A stretch of 37,643 bases of DNA, taken from an uncultured bacterium (lineage in GTDB: Bacteria > Bacillota > Clostridia > Oscillospirales > Oscillospiraceae). A program made the position numbers and the translations under genes. Below the pieces are notes generated by a model that ran no database searches, had not been told where the DNA came from, and worked only from the letters and a program-made list of their open reading frames with translations. This document shows, piece by piece, positions 30,518 through 37,126 of this stretch; the first letter of the stretch is position 1; every line of letters starts with the position of its first letter. The stretch spans positions 1 to 37,643 of the forward strand of contig CAOKLO010000033.1 of NCBI GenBank assembly GCA_948469375.1, read 5' to 3'.

Positions 30518-30603
30518 ATTGTCTTCCTCCAAAATCGCTTTATCACTTTGTGCCGTCAAAGTGGCGGGGCACAAAGAAGAGAGCTTCTCAGCTCACGTAG
30601 GCT
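30518..30603 (-). promoter_or_regulatory. Structured leader of the ABC operon
   Basis: About 80 nt of untranslated leader with two hairpins: GAGCT-TCTC-AGCTC at 30581-30594 and a 9-bp stem CTTTGTGCC/GGCACAAAG at 30546-30576. No T run follows the second hairpin and no T-box motif is seen, so attenuation is not demonstrated. Confidence 0.4.
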
Positions 30604-30632
30604 AGTATATCGCTTTACTGCGTTAATGTCAA
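30604..30632 (-). promoter_or_regulatory. Promoter of the ABC transporter operon
   Basis: Minus strand TTGACA (30627-30632), 17-bp spacer, TATACT (30604-30609). Confidence 0.8.
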
Positions 30633-30750
30633 GGGAAATTTGCGGAAATTTCAGAATATTCGACCCCGTTTCTGCCGTTATCACGCCGCGCCTGTTCCCG
30701 GCGGCTCCGCGCTTCTTCTTGAACGGACTGTAAATACTTCCCTTCATGGG

Positions 30751-30779
30751 TGGACTTTTTTTCAAGCCTGTGCTAAAAT
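30751..30779 (+). promoter_or_regulatory. Candidate promoter of the glycosyltransferase gene
   Basis: TGGACT (30751-30756), 17-bp spacer, TAAAAT (30774-30779) with a TGC extended -10. The 307 bp between the lipoprotein and glycosyltransferase starts hold this and the divergent ABC promoter, and no gene. Confidence 0.5.
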
Positions 30780-30824
30780 GCCAAAAGAAAAATGGATTGG
30801 TATGCTAAAGAGGAGGGATACGCC

Positions 30825-31547
30825 ATGCGGGTGGACGTACTGGGCGTGGCCTTTGACAACGTCACCATGGACGAGGCGGCGGACCGGGCGCTGGCCATGC
30901 TGGAGGAGGACCGTCCCCACTTGGTCGCCACGCCCAATCCGGAGATCGTTCAGCGGGCCAATCAGGACCCGGAATTTGCCGGAATCCTGGCCAAGGCCGA
31001 CCTGGTGGTCCCGGACGGCGTGGGGGTCATCTACGCCGCCAAAATACTGGGCCGTCCCCTCAAGGCCCGGGTGCCCGGCATCGATCTTGCCTCCAGCCTG
31101 CTGTCCCGCATCGCCGGGACGGGCAAGCGGCTGTTCCTGCTGGGGGCCGCGCCGGGGGTAGCGGAGCAGGCCGCAGTCAACCTCCGGGCGGCCTATCCGG
31201 GGCTTGTGGTGTGCGGCGTCCACGACGGCTATTTCCAGGAGGGCGGCCCGGTGGCGGAGGCCGTCCGGGCAGCCCGCGCCGACCTGGTGTTCGTCTGCCT
31301 GGGCGCGCCCAAGCAGGAGAAATGGATCGCCGCCAATGGCGAAGCCGCCGGGGCGAGGCTGTACATCGGCCTGGGAGGCGCTATGGACGTGTTCGCGGGC
31401 AAGGTGGAGCGGGCCCCGGAGAAATTTCAAAGGCTGGGGCTGGAGTGGCTCTACCGGCTGGCGAAGGAGCCCTCCCGCATCGGGCGCATGGTCAAGCTGC
31501 CCCTGTTCCTGGTATCCGCCGCAGGGGCAAAAATCAGAGGAAAATAG
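30825..31547 (+). CDS. WecG/TagA/CpsF family glycosyltransferase (GT26)
   Basis: A 240-aa GT26 enzyme. Such enzymes transfer N-acetylmannosamine (TagA) or related sugars to undecaprenyl-linked acceptors at the inner membrane face for cell-wall polymers. Family motifs are VATPNPEIVQRANQDPEF, DLVVPDGVGVIYAAKILG, LFLLGAAPGVAEQAAVNL, DLVFVCLGAPKQEKWI and a final GLGGAMDVFAGKVERAPEKFQRLGLEWLYRLAKEPSR. ATG at 30825 follows AGAGGAGGGATACGCC; an in-frame ATG at 30792 lacks such a site. It stands without other polymer genes. The three downstream genes follow closely and may share its transcript. Confidence 0.92.
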   Translation: MRVDVLGVAFDNVTMDEAADRALAMLEEDRPHLVATPNPEIVQRANQDPEFAGILAKADLVVPDGVGVIYAAKILGRPLKARVPGIDLASSLLSRIAGTGKRLFLLGAAPGVAEQAAVNLRAAYPGLVVCGVHDGYFQEGGPVAEAVRAARADLVFVCLGAPKQEKWIAANGEAAGARLYIGLGGAMDVFAGKVERAPEKFQRLGLEWLYRLAKEPSRIGRMVKLPLFLVSAAGAKIRGK

Positions 31548-31583
31548 CAACATCCAGATAATATAAAGAAAGGCAGATGCTCT

Positions 31584-32141
31584 ATGGTCTACATCCTGTT
31601 GGGCGCGGGCTTCGAGGAGGCCGAGGCCCTGGTCACCGCCGATGTGCTGCGGCGGTCGGACGTCCCCGTCACGCTGGCGGGTATCGGCGGAAGCGCCGTC
31701 ACCGGTTCCCACAGCATCACGGTTCAGGCCGACCTGCCGGTGGAGCAGGTCACGCTGAAGGCGGGGGACATGGTGGTGCTCCCCGGCGGCATGGGGGGCG
31801 TGGCCTCCATCGAACACAGCCGGGAGGCCATGGCCTTGGTTCGTCAGGCCGCCTCCAGCGGTGAATACTGGCTGGCTGCCATCTGCGCCGCTCCCACCCT
31901 GCTGGCCCGGGCGGGACTGCTCCCCAAGGGCGTTCCCTGCGTGTGCTATCCCGGGCTGGAGGGCGAGCTGGCCCAGGCCGGGGCGGCCCCCAAAATGGAC
32001 CGCTCCACCGTCGCTGCGGGCAGGCTCATCACCGGCCGGGGGCCCGGCTCCGCCTTCGATTTCGGCCTGGCCCTGGCGGAGGCGTTGGCGGGCGGCGCTG
32101 CCGCCGCCCAGGTCCGCGCCGGTCTGCAATACGAACTATGA
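31584..32141 (+). CDS. DJ-1/PfpI family protein
   Basis: A 185-aa DJ-1 superfamily protein. The conserved acidic residue is in GAGFEEAEA near residue 12-14, and the nucleophile-elbow cysteine is C101 in LAAICAAPTLLARAG, with GGMGG at 69-73 and RLITGRGPGSAFDFGLALAEAL at the C-terminus. It matches the YajL/DJ-1 subgroup, whose proposed roles (chaperone, glyoxalase, deglycase) are debated. ATG at 31584 has only a modest site, AGAAAGGCAGATGCTCT. Its stop overlaps the next start (ATGA), so it is coupled to the cyclo-ligase gene. Confidence 0.9.
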   Translation: MVYILLGAGFEEAEALVTADVLRRSDVPVTLAGIGGSAVTGSHSITVQADLPVEQVTLKAGDMVVLPGGMGGVASIEHSREAMALVRQAASSGEYWLAAICAAPTLLARAGLLPKGVPCVCYPGLEGELAQAGAAPKMDRSTVAAGRLITGRGPGSAFDFGLALAEALAGGAAAAQVRAGLQYEL

Positions 32142-32665
32142 CTGTCAAGGAACGCAAGGCGGAGCTGCGCCGCCACGCCGCCCGCCTGCCCCAGGTGGAG
32201 GCGGGGGCGCTGTTTGACCGTTTTCTGGCCCTGCCCCAGGTGGAGGCGGCGGACACGGTGATGGTGTTCTACGGCACCGGGCGGGAGCCCAACACCGTCC
32301 CCCTGATTCAGGCGCTGCTGGAGCGGGGAAAGCGGGTGGCTCTGCCCGTATGCCTGCCCCACCGGGGCATGGAGGCCCGGCAGGTGCTGGACATCGACCA
32401 GCTGGTCCCCAACCGCTTCGGCATCCCCGAACCGGACGAGTCCTGCCCCGTCATCGAAAAGAGTGAGATCGCCGTCGCCCTCATCCCCCACCTGATGGTG
32501 GACTGGGAGGGCTACCGCCTGGGCTGGGGCGGCGGGTATTACGACCGGTGGCTGACCGATTTTCCCGGTTTTACCGTGTGCGTGTGCCGCCCGGGGCGGC
32601 TGGCTGAGCGCATCCCCCGGGAAGCCTTCGATATTCCGGTGAAGCTTGTCCTTATTGAGGAGTAG
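32138..32665 (+). CDS. 5-formyltetrahydrofolate cyclo-ligase
   Basis: A 175-aa ATP-dependent enzyme that converts 5-formyl-THF to 5,10-methenyl-THF. The family signature LGWGGGYYDRWL is at 128-139. The N-terminal KERKAELRRHAARLP and the phosphate-contact region FYGTGREPNTVPLI are seen, as is LIPHLMVDWEGYRLGWG. The length is slightly short but complete. ATG at 32138 overlaps the DJ-1 stop. A larger frame starting at 31943 is an artefact lying inside the DJ-1 gene. The operon seems to end at the hairpin at 32669-32694. Confidence 0.93.
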   Translation: MTVKERKAELRRHAARLPQVEAGALFDRFLALPQVEAADTVMVFYGTGREPNTVPLIQALLERGKRVALPVCLPHRGMEARQVLDIDQLVPNRFGIPEPDESCPVIEKSEIAVALIPHLMVDWEGYRLGWGGGYYDRWLTDFPGFTVCVCRPGRLAERIPREAFDIPVKLVLIEE

Positions 32666-32668
32666 GAA

Positions 32669-32694
32669 GGACGGAGGGCATTTGCCCTCCGTCC
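32669..32694 (+). terminator. Hairpin after the cyclo-ligase gene
   Basis: Perfect 12-bp stem GGACGGAGGGCA/TGCCCTCCGTCC with a 2-nt loop, directly after the stop. There is no U tract. The following 32695-32843 contains nothing I recognise. Confidence 0.55.
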
Positions 32695-32843
32695 ATGGGT
32701 AAGATTTGCGCTGACTCAGCGCTTCGCCTGTTCGCAGCGCGCGGCTTCTCTCCGATTCGGGCGGATCTCTGGGGTCTGCGGCCCCATCGCTTGCCCTCGC
32801 TTCGGTCCATCCGCGCTGCTCACGATGGCTCCAGCAGCAAATT

Positions 32844-33056
32844 TTAGCAGCAGCCGTCGTTGCAGCCGCAGCCGTTGTTGCAGCCACAGCCGCAGTTGTT
32901 GCCGCCGCAGCCGCAGTTGTTGCCGCCACAGCAGCAGCAGCAGCAATTGTTGCCGCCCCAGCTGTTGCCGCTGCCGCCGCAGCAGCAAATCAGGAGGATC
33001 AGGATGATGATCCACCAGCAGCCCCCACCGAAACCACCATTGTTACCACAACACAT
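32844..33056 (-). CDS. 70-aa Cys/Gly/Asn-rich membrane-anchored mini-protein
   Basis: The protein has 21 Cys, 21 Gly and 12 Asn in 70 residues. It opens MCCGNNGGFGGGC, has one hydrophobic helix (WWIIILILLI, 14-23), then CCC, a GGSGNSWGGNN linker, six consecutive Cys, and a tail of GGNNCGCG-type repeats ending NDGCC. ATG at 33056 follows TGAGGTGACTAAATC, a good ribosome binding site, so it is probably real despite the low complexity. The DNA holds a 21-bp tandem repeat (about 32890-32935) behind the CGCGGNN units. I recognise no family. Metal binding or disulfide-linked surface or spore material are possibilities only. Confidence 0.65.
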   Translation of the reverse strand: MCCGNNGGFGGGCWWIIILILLICCCGGSGNSWGGNNCCCCCCGGNNCGCGGNNCGCGCNNGCGCNDGCC

Positions 33057-33267
33057 GATTTAGTCACCTCACATTTAATGTCCCGGTCACAGAGACCGGC
33101 TCGGACGCCGCAGGGGAAACACTGCGGCGCCGGAGCCGAGCCCCGTGGCTCTCCGGCCTCGCGGCCGTCTTCCTTGCCCGTTTCTGCGTCATACTATGTG
33201 GGGAGCGGAAAATTGGTTCCCATTCTCTCCCCGGCTTTTTGCCGGGAACCCCAAAGGAGTGAGCTAT
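33057..33267. other. Intergenic region with hairpins upstream of mltG
   Basis: GC-rich divergent spacer. It contains CGCCGCAG/CTGCGGCG (33108-33115 with 33124-33131) and a leader hairpin GGTTCCC/GGGAACC (33215-33221 with 33244-33250) just before the mltG ribosome binding site. No clear promoter hexamers are seen for either gene. Confidence 0.4.
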
Positions 33268-34515
33268 ATGGCAGATGAACGCCGTACCGCCGGGCGCGGT
33301 CCGTCACAGCCGGGCCGGGGGCAGCCCCCCGCCCGCCGGGGGGGCTCTCAGCCCCAGCGGAGTCCCGCCCAGCCTCAGCACAGGCAGTTCCAGCAGTCCC
33401 ATTCCCAGCAGGACCCCTCCCAGCCCCAGCGGCGGCCCCGTCGGAAGCGCAGCGCCGCGGCAAAGGTTGCCGGAGCGTTTTTGTACGTTTTGCTGATTAT
33501 CGCCGGCTCCGCCGTCCTGGCCACGGTGGGCTGGGTGTGGGCCTGCGACCTGCTGGGCCTCAACAAGGAACCGATCTCCATTGAGATCACCATTGAGGAC
33601 GACACGGACTTCGACACCGTGGTGGACCAGCTGGAGGAGGCGGGCCTGATCCAGTACAAATTCCTGTTCAAGCTCTACGCCCAGTTCTCCCACGCCCAGG
33701 ACAAGATTGCCCCGGGCAAGTACGAGCTGAGCACGGAGATGGACTATCACGCCCTGGTATCCAACATGAGCTCCTCCTCCGCCACCCGGATGACCACCGA
33801 CGTCACCATCCCCGAGGGCTACACAATCGACCAGCTTTTCGACCTGCTGGATGAACGGGGCGTCACCTCTGTGGAAAACCTCCGGGATATGGCCGCCAAC
33901 TGGGATTATGCTTTCGACTGGCTCCGGGGCATCCCCCTGGGGGACTATCACCGGCTGGAGGGCTACCTGTTCCCCGACACGTACACCTTTGAGATGGGAG
34001 AAAATCCTAAGTACGTCCTCAACAAGATGCTGGTGAACTTCGACGCGAAAATGGACCAGTACATGGCCCAGTATTCCGGCGAGGAGGCCCAGTACTCCCT
34101 CCACGACATCGTCACCATCGCCTCCATGATCGAGAAGGAGACCGACGGCACCAACAACAACGAGCGCAACGACTACCGGAGCATTGCCTCCGTTATCTAC
34201 AACCGCCTGGAGAATCCCATGGCGGAGACGGTGGGGTATCTCCAGATCGACGCCACCCTGGTGTATATCAACGGCGGCAGGGTGCCCACCGAGGCGGACA
34301 AGTCCATCGACTCCCCCTACAACACCTATATGTACCAAGGCTTGCCCGCGGGACCCATATCCAACCCGGGCATGGCCTCCCTGATGGCCGCCATGAACCC
34401 GGACAGCACCGGCTACTATTACTATGTGCTCAATCCGGAGACCAAGCAGCACGAGTATACCCGCACCTACGCCGAGCACAACGCGCTGCTCCAGCGCTAC
34501 AGCGGCAATGGCTAA
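33268..34515 (+). CDS. mltG: Endolytic murein transglycosylase MltG (YceG-like)
   Basis: A 415-aa membrane-bound lytic transglycosylase that cleaves nascent glycan strands during wall growth. Residues 1-62 form a Gln/Pro/Arg-rich cytoplasmic tail (SQPQRSPAQPQHRQF and RRPRRKR); one membrane helix lies at about 67-92. The YceG domain follows, with catalytic E289 in IASMIEKETDG and the family features VIYNRLENPM, LQIDATLVY, SPYNTYMYQGLPAGPISNPGMASL and YYYVLNPETKQHEYTRTYAEHN. ATG at 33268 follows CAAAGGAGTGAGCTAT; the frame is open to 33145 without a site. It overlaps the U32 gene by 8 bp. Confidence 0.94.
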   Translation: MADERRTAGRGPSQPGRGQPPARRGGSQPQRSPAQPQHRQFQQSHSQQDPSQPQRRPRRKRSAAAKVAGAFLYVLLIIAGSAVLATVGWVWACDLLGLNKEPISIEITIEDDTDFDTVVDQLEEAGLIQYKFLFKLYAQFSHAQDKIAPGKYELSTEMDYHALVSNMSSSSATRMTTDVTIPEGYTIDQLFDLLDERGVTSVENLRDMAANWDYAFDWLRGIPLGDYHRLEGYLFPDTYTFEMGENPKYVLNKMLVNFDAKMDQYMAQYSGEEAQYSLHDIVTIASMIEKETDGTNNNERNDYRSIASVIYNRLENPMAETVGYLQIDATLVYINGGRVPTEADKSIDSPYNTYMYQGLPAGPISNPGMASLMAAMNPDSTGYYYYVLNPETKQHEYTRTYAEHNALLQRYSGNG

Positions 34516-35719
34516 GGCGGAGGTCCTCTCCCCCGCCGGGGACCGGGAGCGGCTGGATATGGCCCTGGCCTACGGGGCGGACGCGGTGTACCTGGCCGGA
34601 AACGCCTTTGGGATGCGGGCCTTCGCCGGGAACTTCGACCGGGACGGCCTGGCGGAGGCGGTCAAGGCCGCCCATGCCCGGGGCGTGCGGGTCCATGTGA
34701 CCTGCAACACGCTGGCCCGGAACGGCGAGGTATCCCGGCTGCCGGAGTACCTGGAATACCTAGACGCCATCGGCGTGGACGCGGTGATCGCCGCCGGGCC
34801 GGATGTGCTGGACCTGTGCAAGCGGCACGCGCCCCGCGTCCAGGTGCACATGTCCACCCAGACGGGCATCACCAACTATGAGGCGGCCCGGGTGTGGCAC
34901 GAGCTGGGGGCCGCCCGGGTGATCTTAGCCCGAGAGCTGTCCCTGGAGGAGGTGGCTGAGCTGAAGGCCAAGACCCCCCGGGGGCTGGAGGTGGAGTGCT
35001 TCGTCCACGGCGCCATGTGCGTGAGCTGGTCGGGGCGGTGCCTGCTCAGCAACTATATGACCGGGCGGGACGCCTCCCGGGGGGCCTGCGCCCAGCCCTG
35101 CCGCTACCAATACGCCCTGATGGAGGAGAAACGCCCCGGCGAGTATTTTCCCGTATTCGAGGAAAACGGGGAGACCTTCATCATGAACAGCCGGGATATG
35201 TGCATGATCGACCACATTCCGGAACTCATCGCCGCCGGGGTGGACTCCCTGAAAATCGAGGGCCGGGCCAAGAGCGCCTATTATGCCGCCATGACCACCG
35301 CCGCCTACCGCCACGCCGTGGACGCGGCGGAGCGGGGCGTCCCAATGGACCCTGTGTGGCGCTCCGAGGTGGACAAGGTGAGCCACCGGCATTACTCCAC
35401 CGGCTTCTGGTTCGGCCAGCCGGGGCAGTACACCGACTCCGCCCGGTATGTGCGGGACTGGCAGGTGCTGGCCATCGTCACCCACTGTGATGGGCTGGGC
35501 AGCGCCAAGCTCTCACTGCGCAACAAGTTTGCCGCCGGGGATGAGATTGAGGTGGTGGGCCCCGGCGTGCCTGCCTTCTCCATGACCGCCCCTGTGATGC
35601 GGGACATGGACGGCTTCGACCTTGCGGAGCCCCGCCGTCCCCAGATGGAATTCCGCATGAAGCTGCCCCGGGCCGTCCCCCCGCTGTCCATTGTGCGGGC
35701 CTGTCGGCCCAGTTCATAA
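34508..35719 (+). CDS. U32 family protein (TrhP/RlhA-like hydroxylation enzyme)
   Basis: A 403-aa member of the 'peptidase U32' family. It has an N-terminal TIM-like barrel (EVLSPAGDRERLDMALAYGADAVYLAG) and the cysteine signature C164 (FVHGAMC), C171, C178 (SGRC), C194 and C198 (ACAQPCRY). Characterised relatives (TrhP, RlhA) are prephenate-dependent RNA hydroxylation enzymes with Fe-S clusters rather than peptidases. The gene begins inside the mltG 3' end (ATG 34508, mltG stop 34513-34515), so translation is coupled. In B. subtilis mltG (yrrL) also lies near the U32 genes yrrN and yrrO, which supports a tRNA hydroxylation role; this is inference. Confidence 0.88.
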   Translation: MAKAEVLSPAGDRERLDMALAYGADAVYLAGNAFGMRAFAGNFDRDGLAEAVKAAHARGVRVHVTCNTLARNGEVSRLPEYLEYLDAIGVDAVIAAGPDVLDLCKRHAPRVQVHMSTQTGITNYEAARVWHELGAARVILARELSLEEVAELKAKTPRGLEVECFVHGAMCVSWSGRCLLSNYMTGRDASRGACAQPCRYQYALMEEKRPGEYFPVFEENGETFIMNSRDMCMIDHIPELIAAGVDSLKIEGRAKSAYYAAMTTAAYRHAVDAAERGVPMDPVWRSEVDKVSHRHYSTGFWFGQPGQYTDSARYVRDWQVLAIVTHCDGLGSAKLSLRNKFAAGDEIEVVGPGVPAFSMTAPVMRDMDGFDLAEPRRPQMEFRMKLPRAVPPLSIVRACRPSS

Positions 35720-35723
35720 AAAC

Positions 35724-35758
35724 ATCTGCCTGGGTGGCCGCCCAGGCAGATTGCTATT
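35724..35758 (+). terminator. Terminator of the mltG-U32 operon
   Basis: Perfect 11-bp stem ATCTGCCTGGG/CCCAGGCAGAT, 6-nt loop, then TGCTATTT. Confidence 0.65.
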
Positions 35759-35822
35759 TGACCCAAGTTGGGCATACTATAGAGAGACGTCACCCGGCCT
35801 TACGGGAAAGGAGGAGATCTCT

Positions 35823-36983
35823 ATTCTGGACGCTATTCTGCGCCGTTTCATTCCAAACTACACCCAGACTCGCGACCCCGCCGTGCGGCAGCGCTGCGGT
35901 CTGCTGGCTGGCGGGACGGGACTGGCCCTCAACCTGCTGCTTTTCGCCGTCAAGCTATGCGCCGGAATTATGACCGGGGCAATTTCCGTTACTGCCGACG
36001 CCTTTAACAACCTGTCCGACGCCGCCGGGTCGGCGGTGACGCTGGCGGGCTTCAAGCTGGCCTCCCAGCGGGCGGACGAGCGCCATCCCTTTGGCCACGG
36101 CCGCATTGAATACCTGGCCGGACTTGGGGTATCCATGCTCATTCTGCTGGTGGGAGTAGAGCTGGGCAAAAGCTCTCTGGAAAAAATTTTTCATCCCGGC
36201 GAGACGCTTCTCTCCCCCCTGGCCGTCTGCCTGCTGCTGGCCTCCATCGCCGTCAAGCTGTGGATGGGCTGGTTTTACGCCGCTCTGGGAAAGCGCATCG
36301 ACTCCTCAGCCCTGTGCGCCTCCGCCGCCGACGCCCGGTCCGACGTGCTGGCCACGGCGGCGGTGCTGCTGGGCCTGCTTCTCTCCCGGCTGTTCCACGT
36401 CCAGCTGGACGGCTGGCTGGGGCTGCTGGTTGCGGCGTTTATCCTGCGCTCCGGCTGGGGCGCGGCCAAGGACACTCTGGACCCCCTGCTGGGCACGCCC
36501 CCAGATCCCGCCATGGTGGCGGACATCGAGGGACTCATCCTTAGCCATCCCCAGATTTTGGGCGTTCACGATCTGGTGGTCCACGACTACGGCCCCGGGC
36601 GGCGGATGATGTCCGTCCACGCCGAGGTGCCCGCCGGCGGCTCTCTGGTAGAGCTCCACAGCGTCATCGACCGGGCGGAGCGGGAGCTGGGCCGCCGTTT
36701 CGGCCTGCAGGCCGTCATCCACCTGGACCCGGTGGAGCGGGACGATCCCCGCTCCAGCCGCCTGCGGGCCCTGACGGAGGAGCTGGCCCGGGAAATCGAC
36801 CCCGCCGCCACCGTCCACGACTTCCGCTGCGGCGGGGACGGACAGGTGGCCTTCGACGTGGTGGTCCCCTACGACGTGGCCCTGTCCGACGGGGAAATCC
36901 GGACCGCCCTGGAGGAAAAGCTGCGCGCCCGGGAGCCGGACTGCCGCCCCATGATCGGGGTGGACCGGTCTCATGTGCTGTAG
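35823..36983 (+). CDS. CDF-family cation efflux transporter, non-canonical start
   Basis: A 386-aa cation diffusion facilitator that would export divalent metals by proton antiport. It has six membrane segments between about 27 and 220. Metal site residues D59 and D66 lie in TADAFNNLSD, HPFGH is at 88-92, and a second-site DARSD lies in helix V. A long cytoplasmic C-terminal domain carries HDLVVHDYGPGRRMMSVHAEV. The frame has no ATG, GTG or TTG near the AAAGGAGG at 35807-35814; ATT at 35823 has 8-nt spacing and CTG at 35826 has 11 nt. ATT is given as the start. The first ATG is inside helix 1. The metal is unknown (Zn, Mn, Fe or Co possible). Confidence 0.88.
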   Translation: MLDAILRRFIPNYTQTRDPAVRQRCGLLAGGTGLALNLLLFAVKLCAGIMTGAISVTADAFNNLSDAAGSAVTLAGFKLASQRADERHPFGHGRIEYLAGLGVSMLILLVGVELGKSSLEKIFHPGETLLSPLAVCLLLASIAVKLWMGWFYAALGKRIDSSALCASAADARSDVLATAAVLLGLLLSRLFHVQLDGWLGLLVAAFILRSGWGAAKDTLDPLLGTPPDPAMVADIEGLILSHPQILGVHDLVVHDYGPGRRMMSVHAEVPAGGSLVELHSVIDRAERELGRRFGLQAVIHLDPVERDDPRSSRLRALTEELAREIDPAATVHDFRCGGDGQVAFDVVVPYDVALSDGEIRTALEEKLRAREPDCRPMIGVDRSHVL

Positions 36984-37026
36984 GCCCCGCCGGGTCTCAA
37001 AAAAATTAAGATTTTTACAATTTTGT

Positions 37027-37038
37027 ATAGAATTCTAT
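37027..37038. promoter_or_regulatory. Palindrome ATAGAATTCTAT upstream of the second response regulator
   Basis: Perfect 12-bp palindrome covering the -35 region of the promoter whose -10 TATAAT is at 37051-37056. Possible operator. Confidence 0.35.
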
Positions 37039-37050
37039 GGGCGTTCGACT

Positions 37051-37056
37051 TATAAT
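37051..37056 (+). promoter_or_regulatory. -10 box of the second response regulator gene
   Basis: Perfect TATAAT, 71 bp before the ATG. No good -35 hexamer is present at 17 bp, so an activator may be needed. Confidence 0.45.
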
Positions 37057-37126
37057 AGCAGTGGAGCGAATCCCGCTCAACCGCCCGGCGCATCCGGGCC
37101 ATTCACAACAGAAAGGGTGTGCGGCA

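Noticed and set aside
30762-32129. A 455-codon minus-strand frame opposite the glycosyltransferase and DJ-1 genes
   Set aside because: It runs across two convincing plus-strand genes and their intergenic gap and shows no domain.
32890-32960. Short tandem repeats considered as a CRISPR array
   Set aside because: Units are 21 bp with no unique spacers and they encode the CGCGGNN protein repeats. No CRISPR array or cas gene is visible in the window.
32860-33063. A plus-strand Gln/Pro/Leu-rich frame opposite the Cys-rich gene
   Set aside because: It is the complement of the CGC/GGN repeats; the minus-strand frame has the ribosome binding site and a membrane helix.
35752-35822. Possible metal riboswitch upstream of the CDF transporter
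   Set aside because: The short CCCAA/TTGGG and CCCG/CGGG pairings do not make a recognisable NiCo or other metal riboswitch; only the terminator upstream is convincing.
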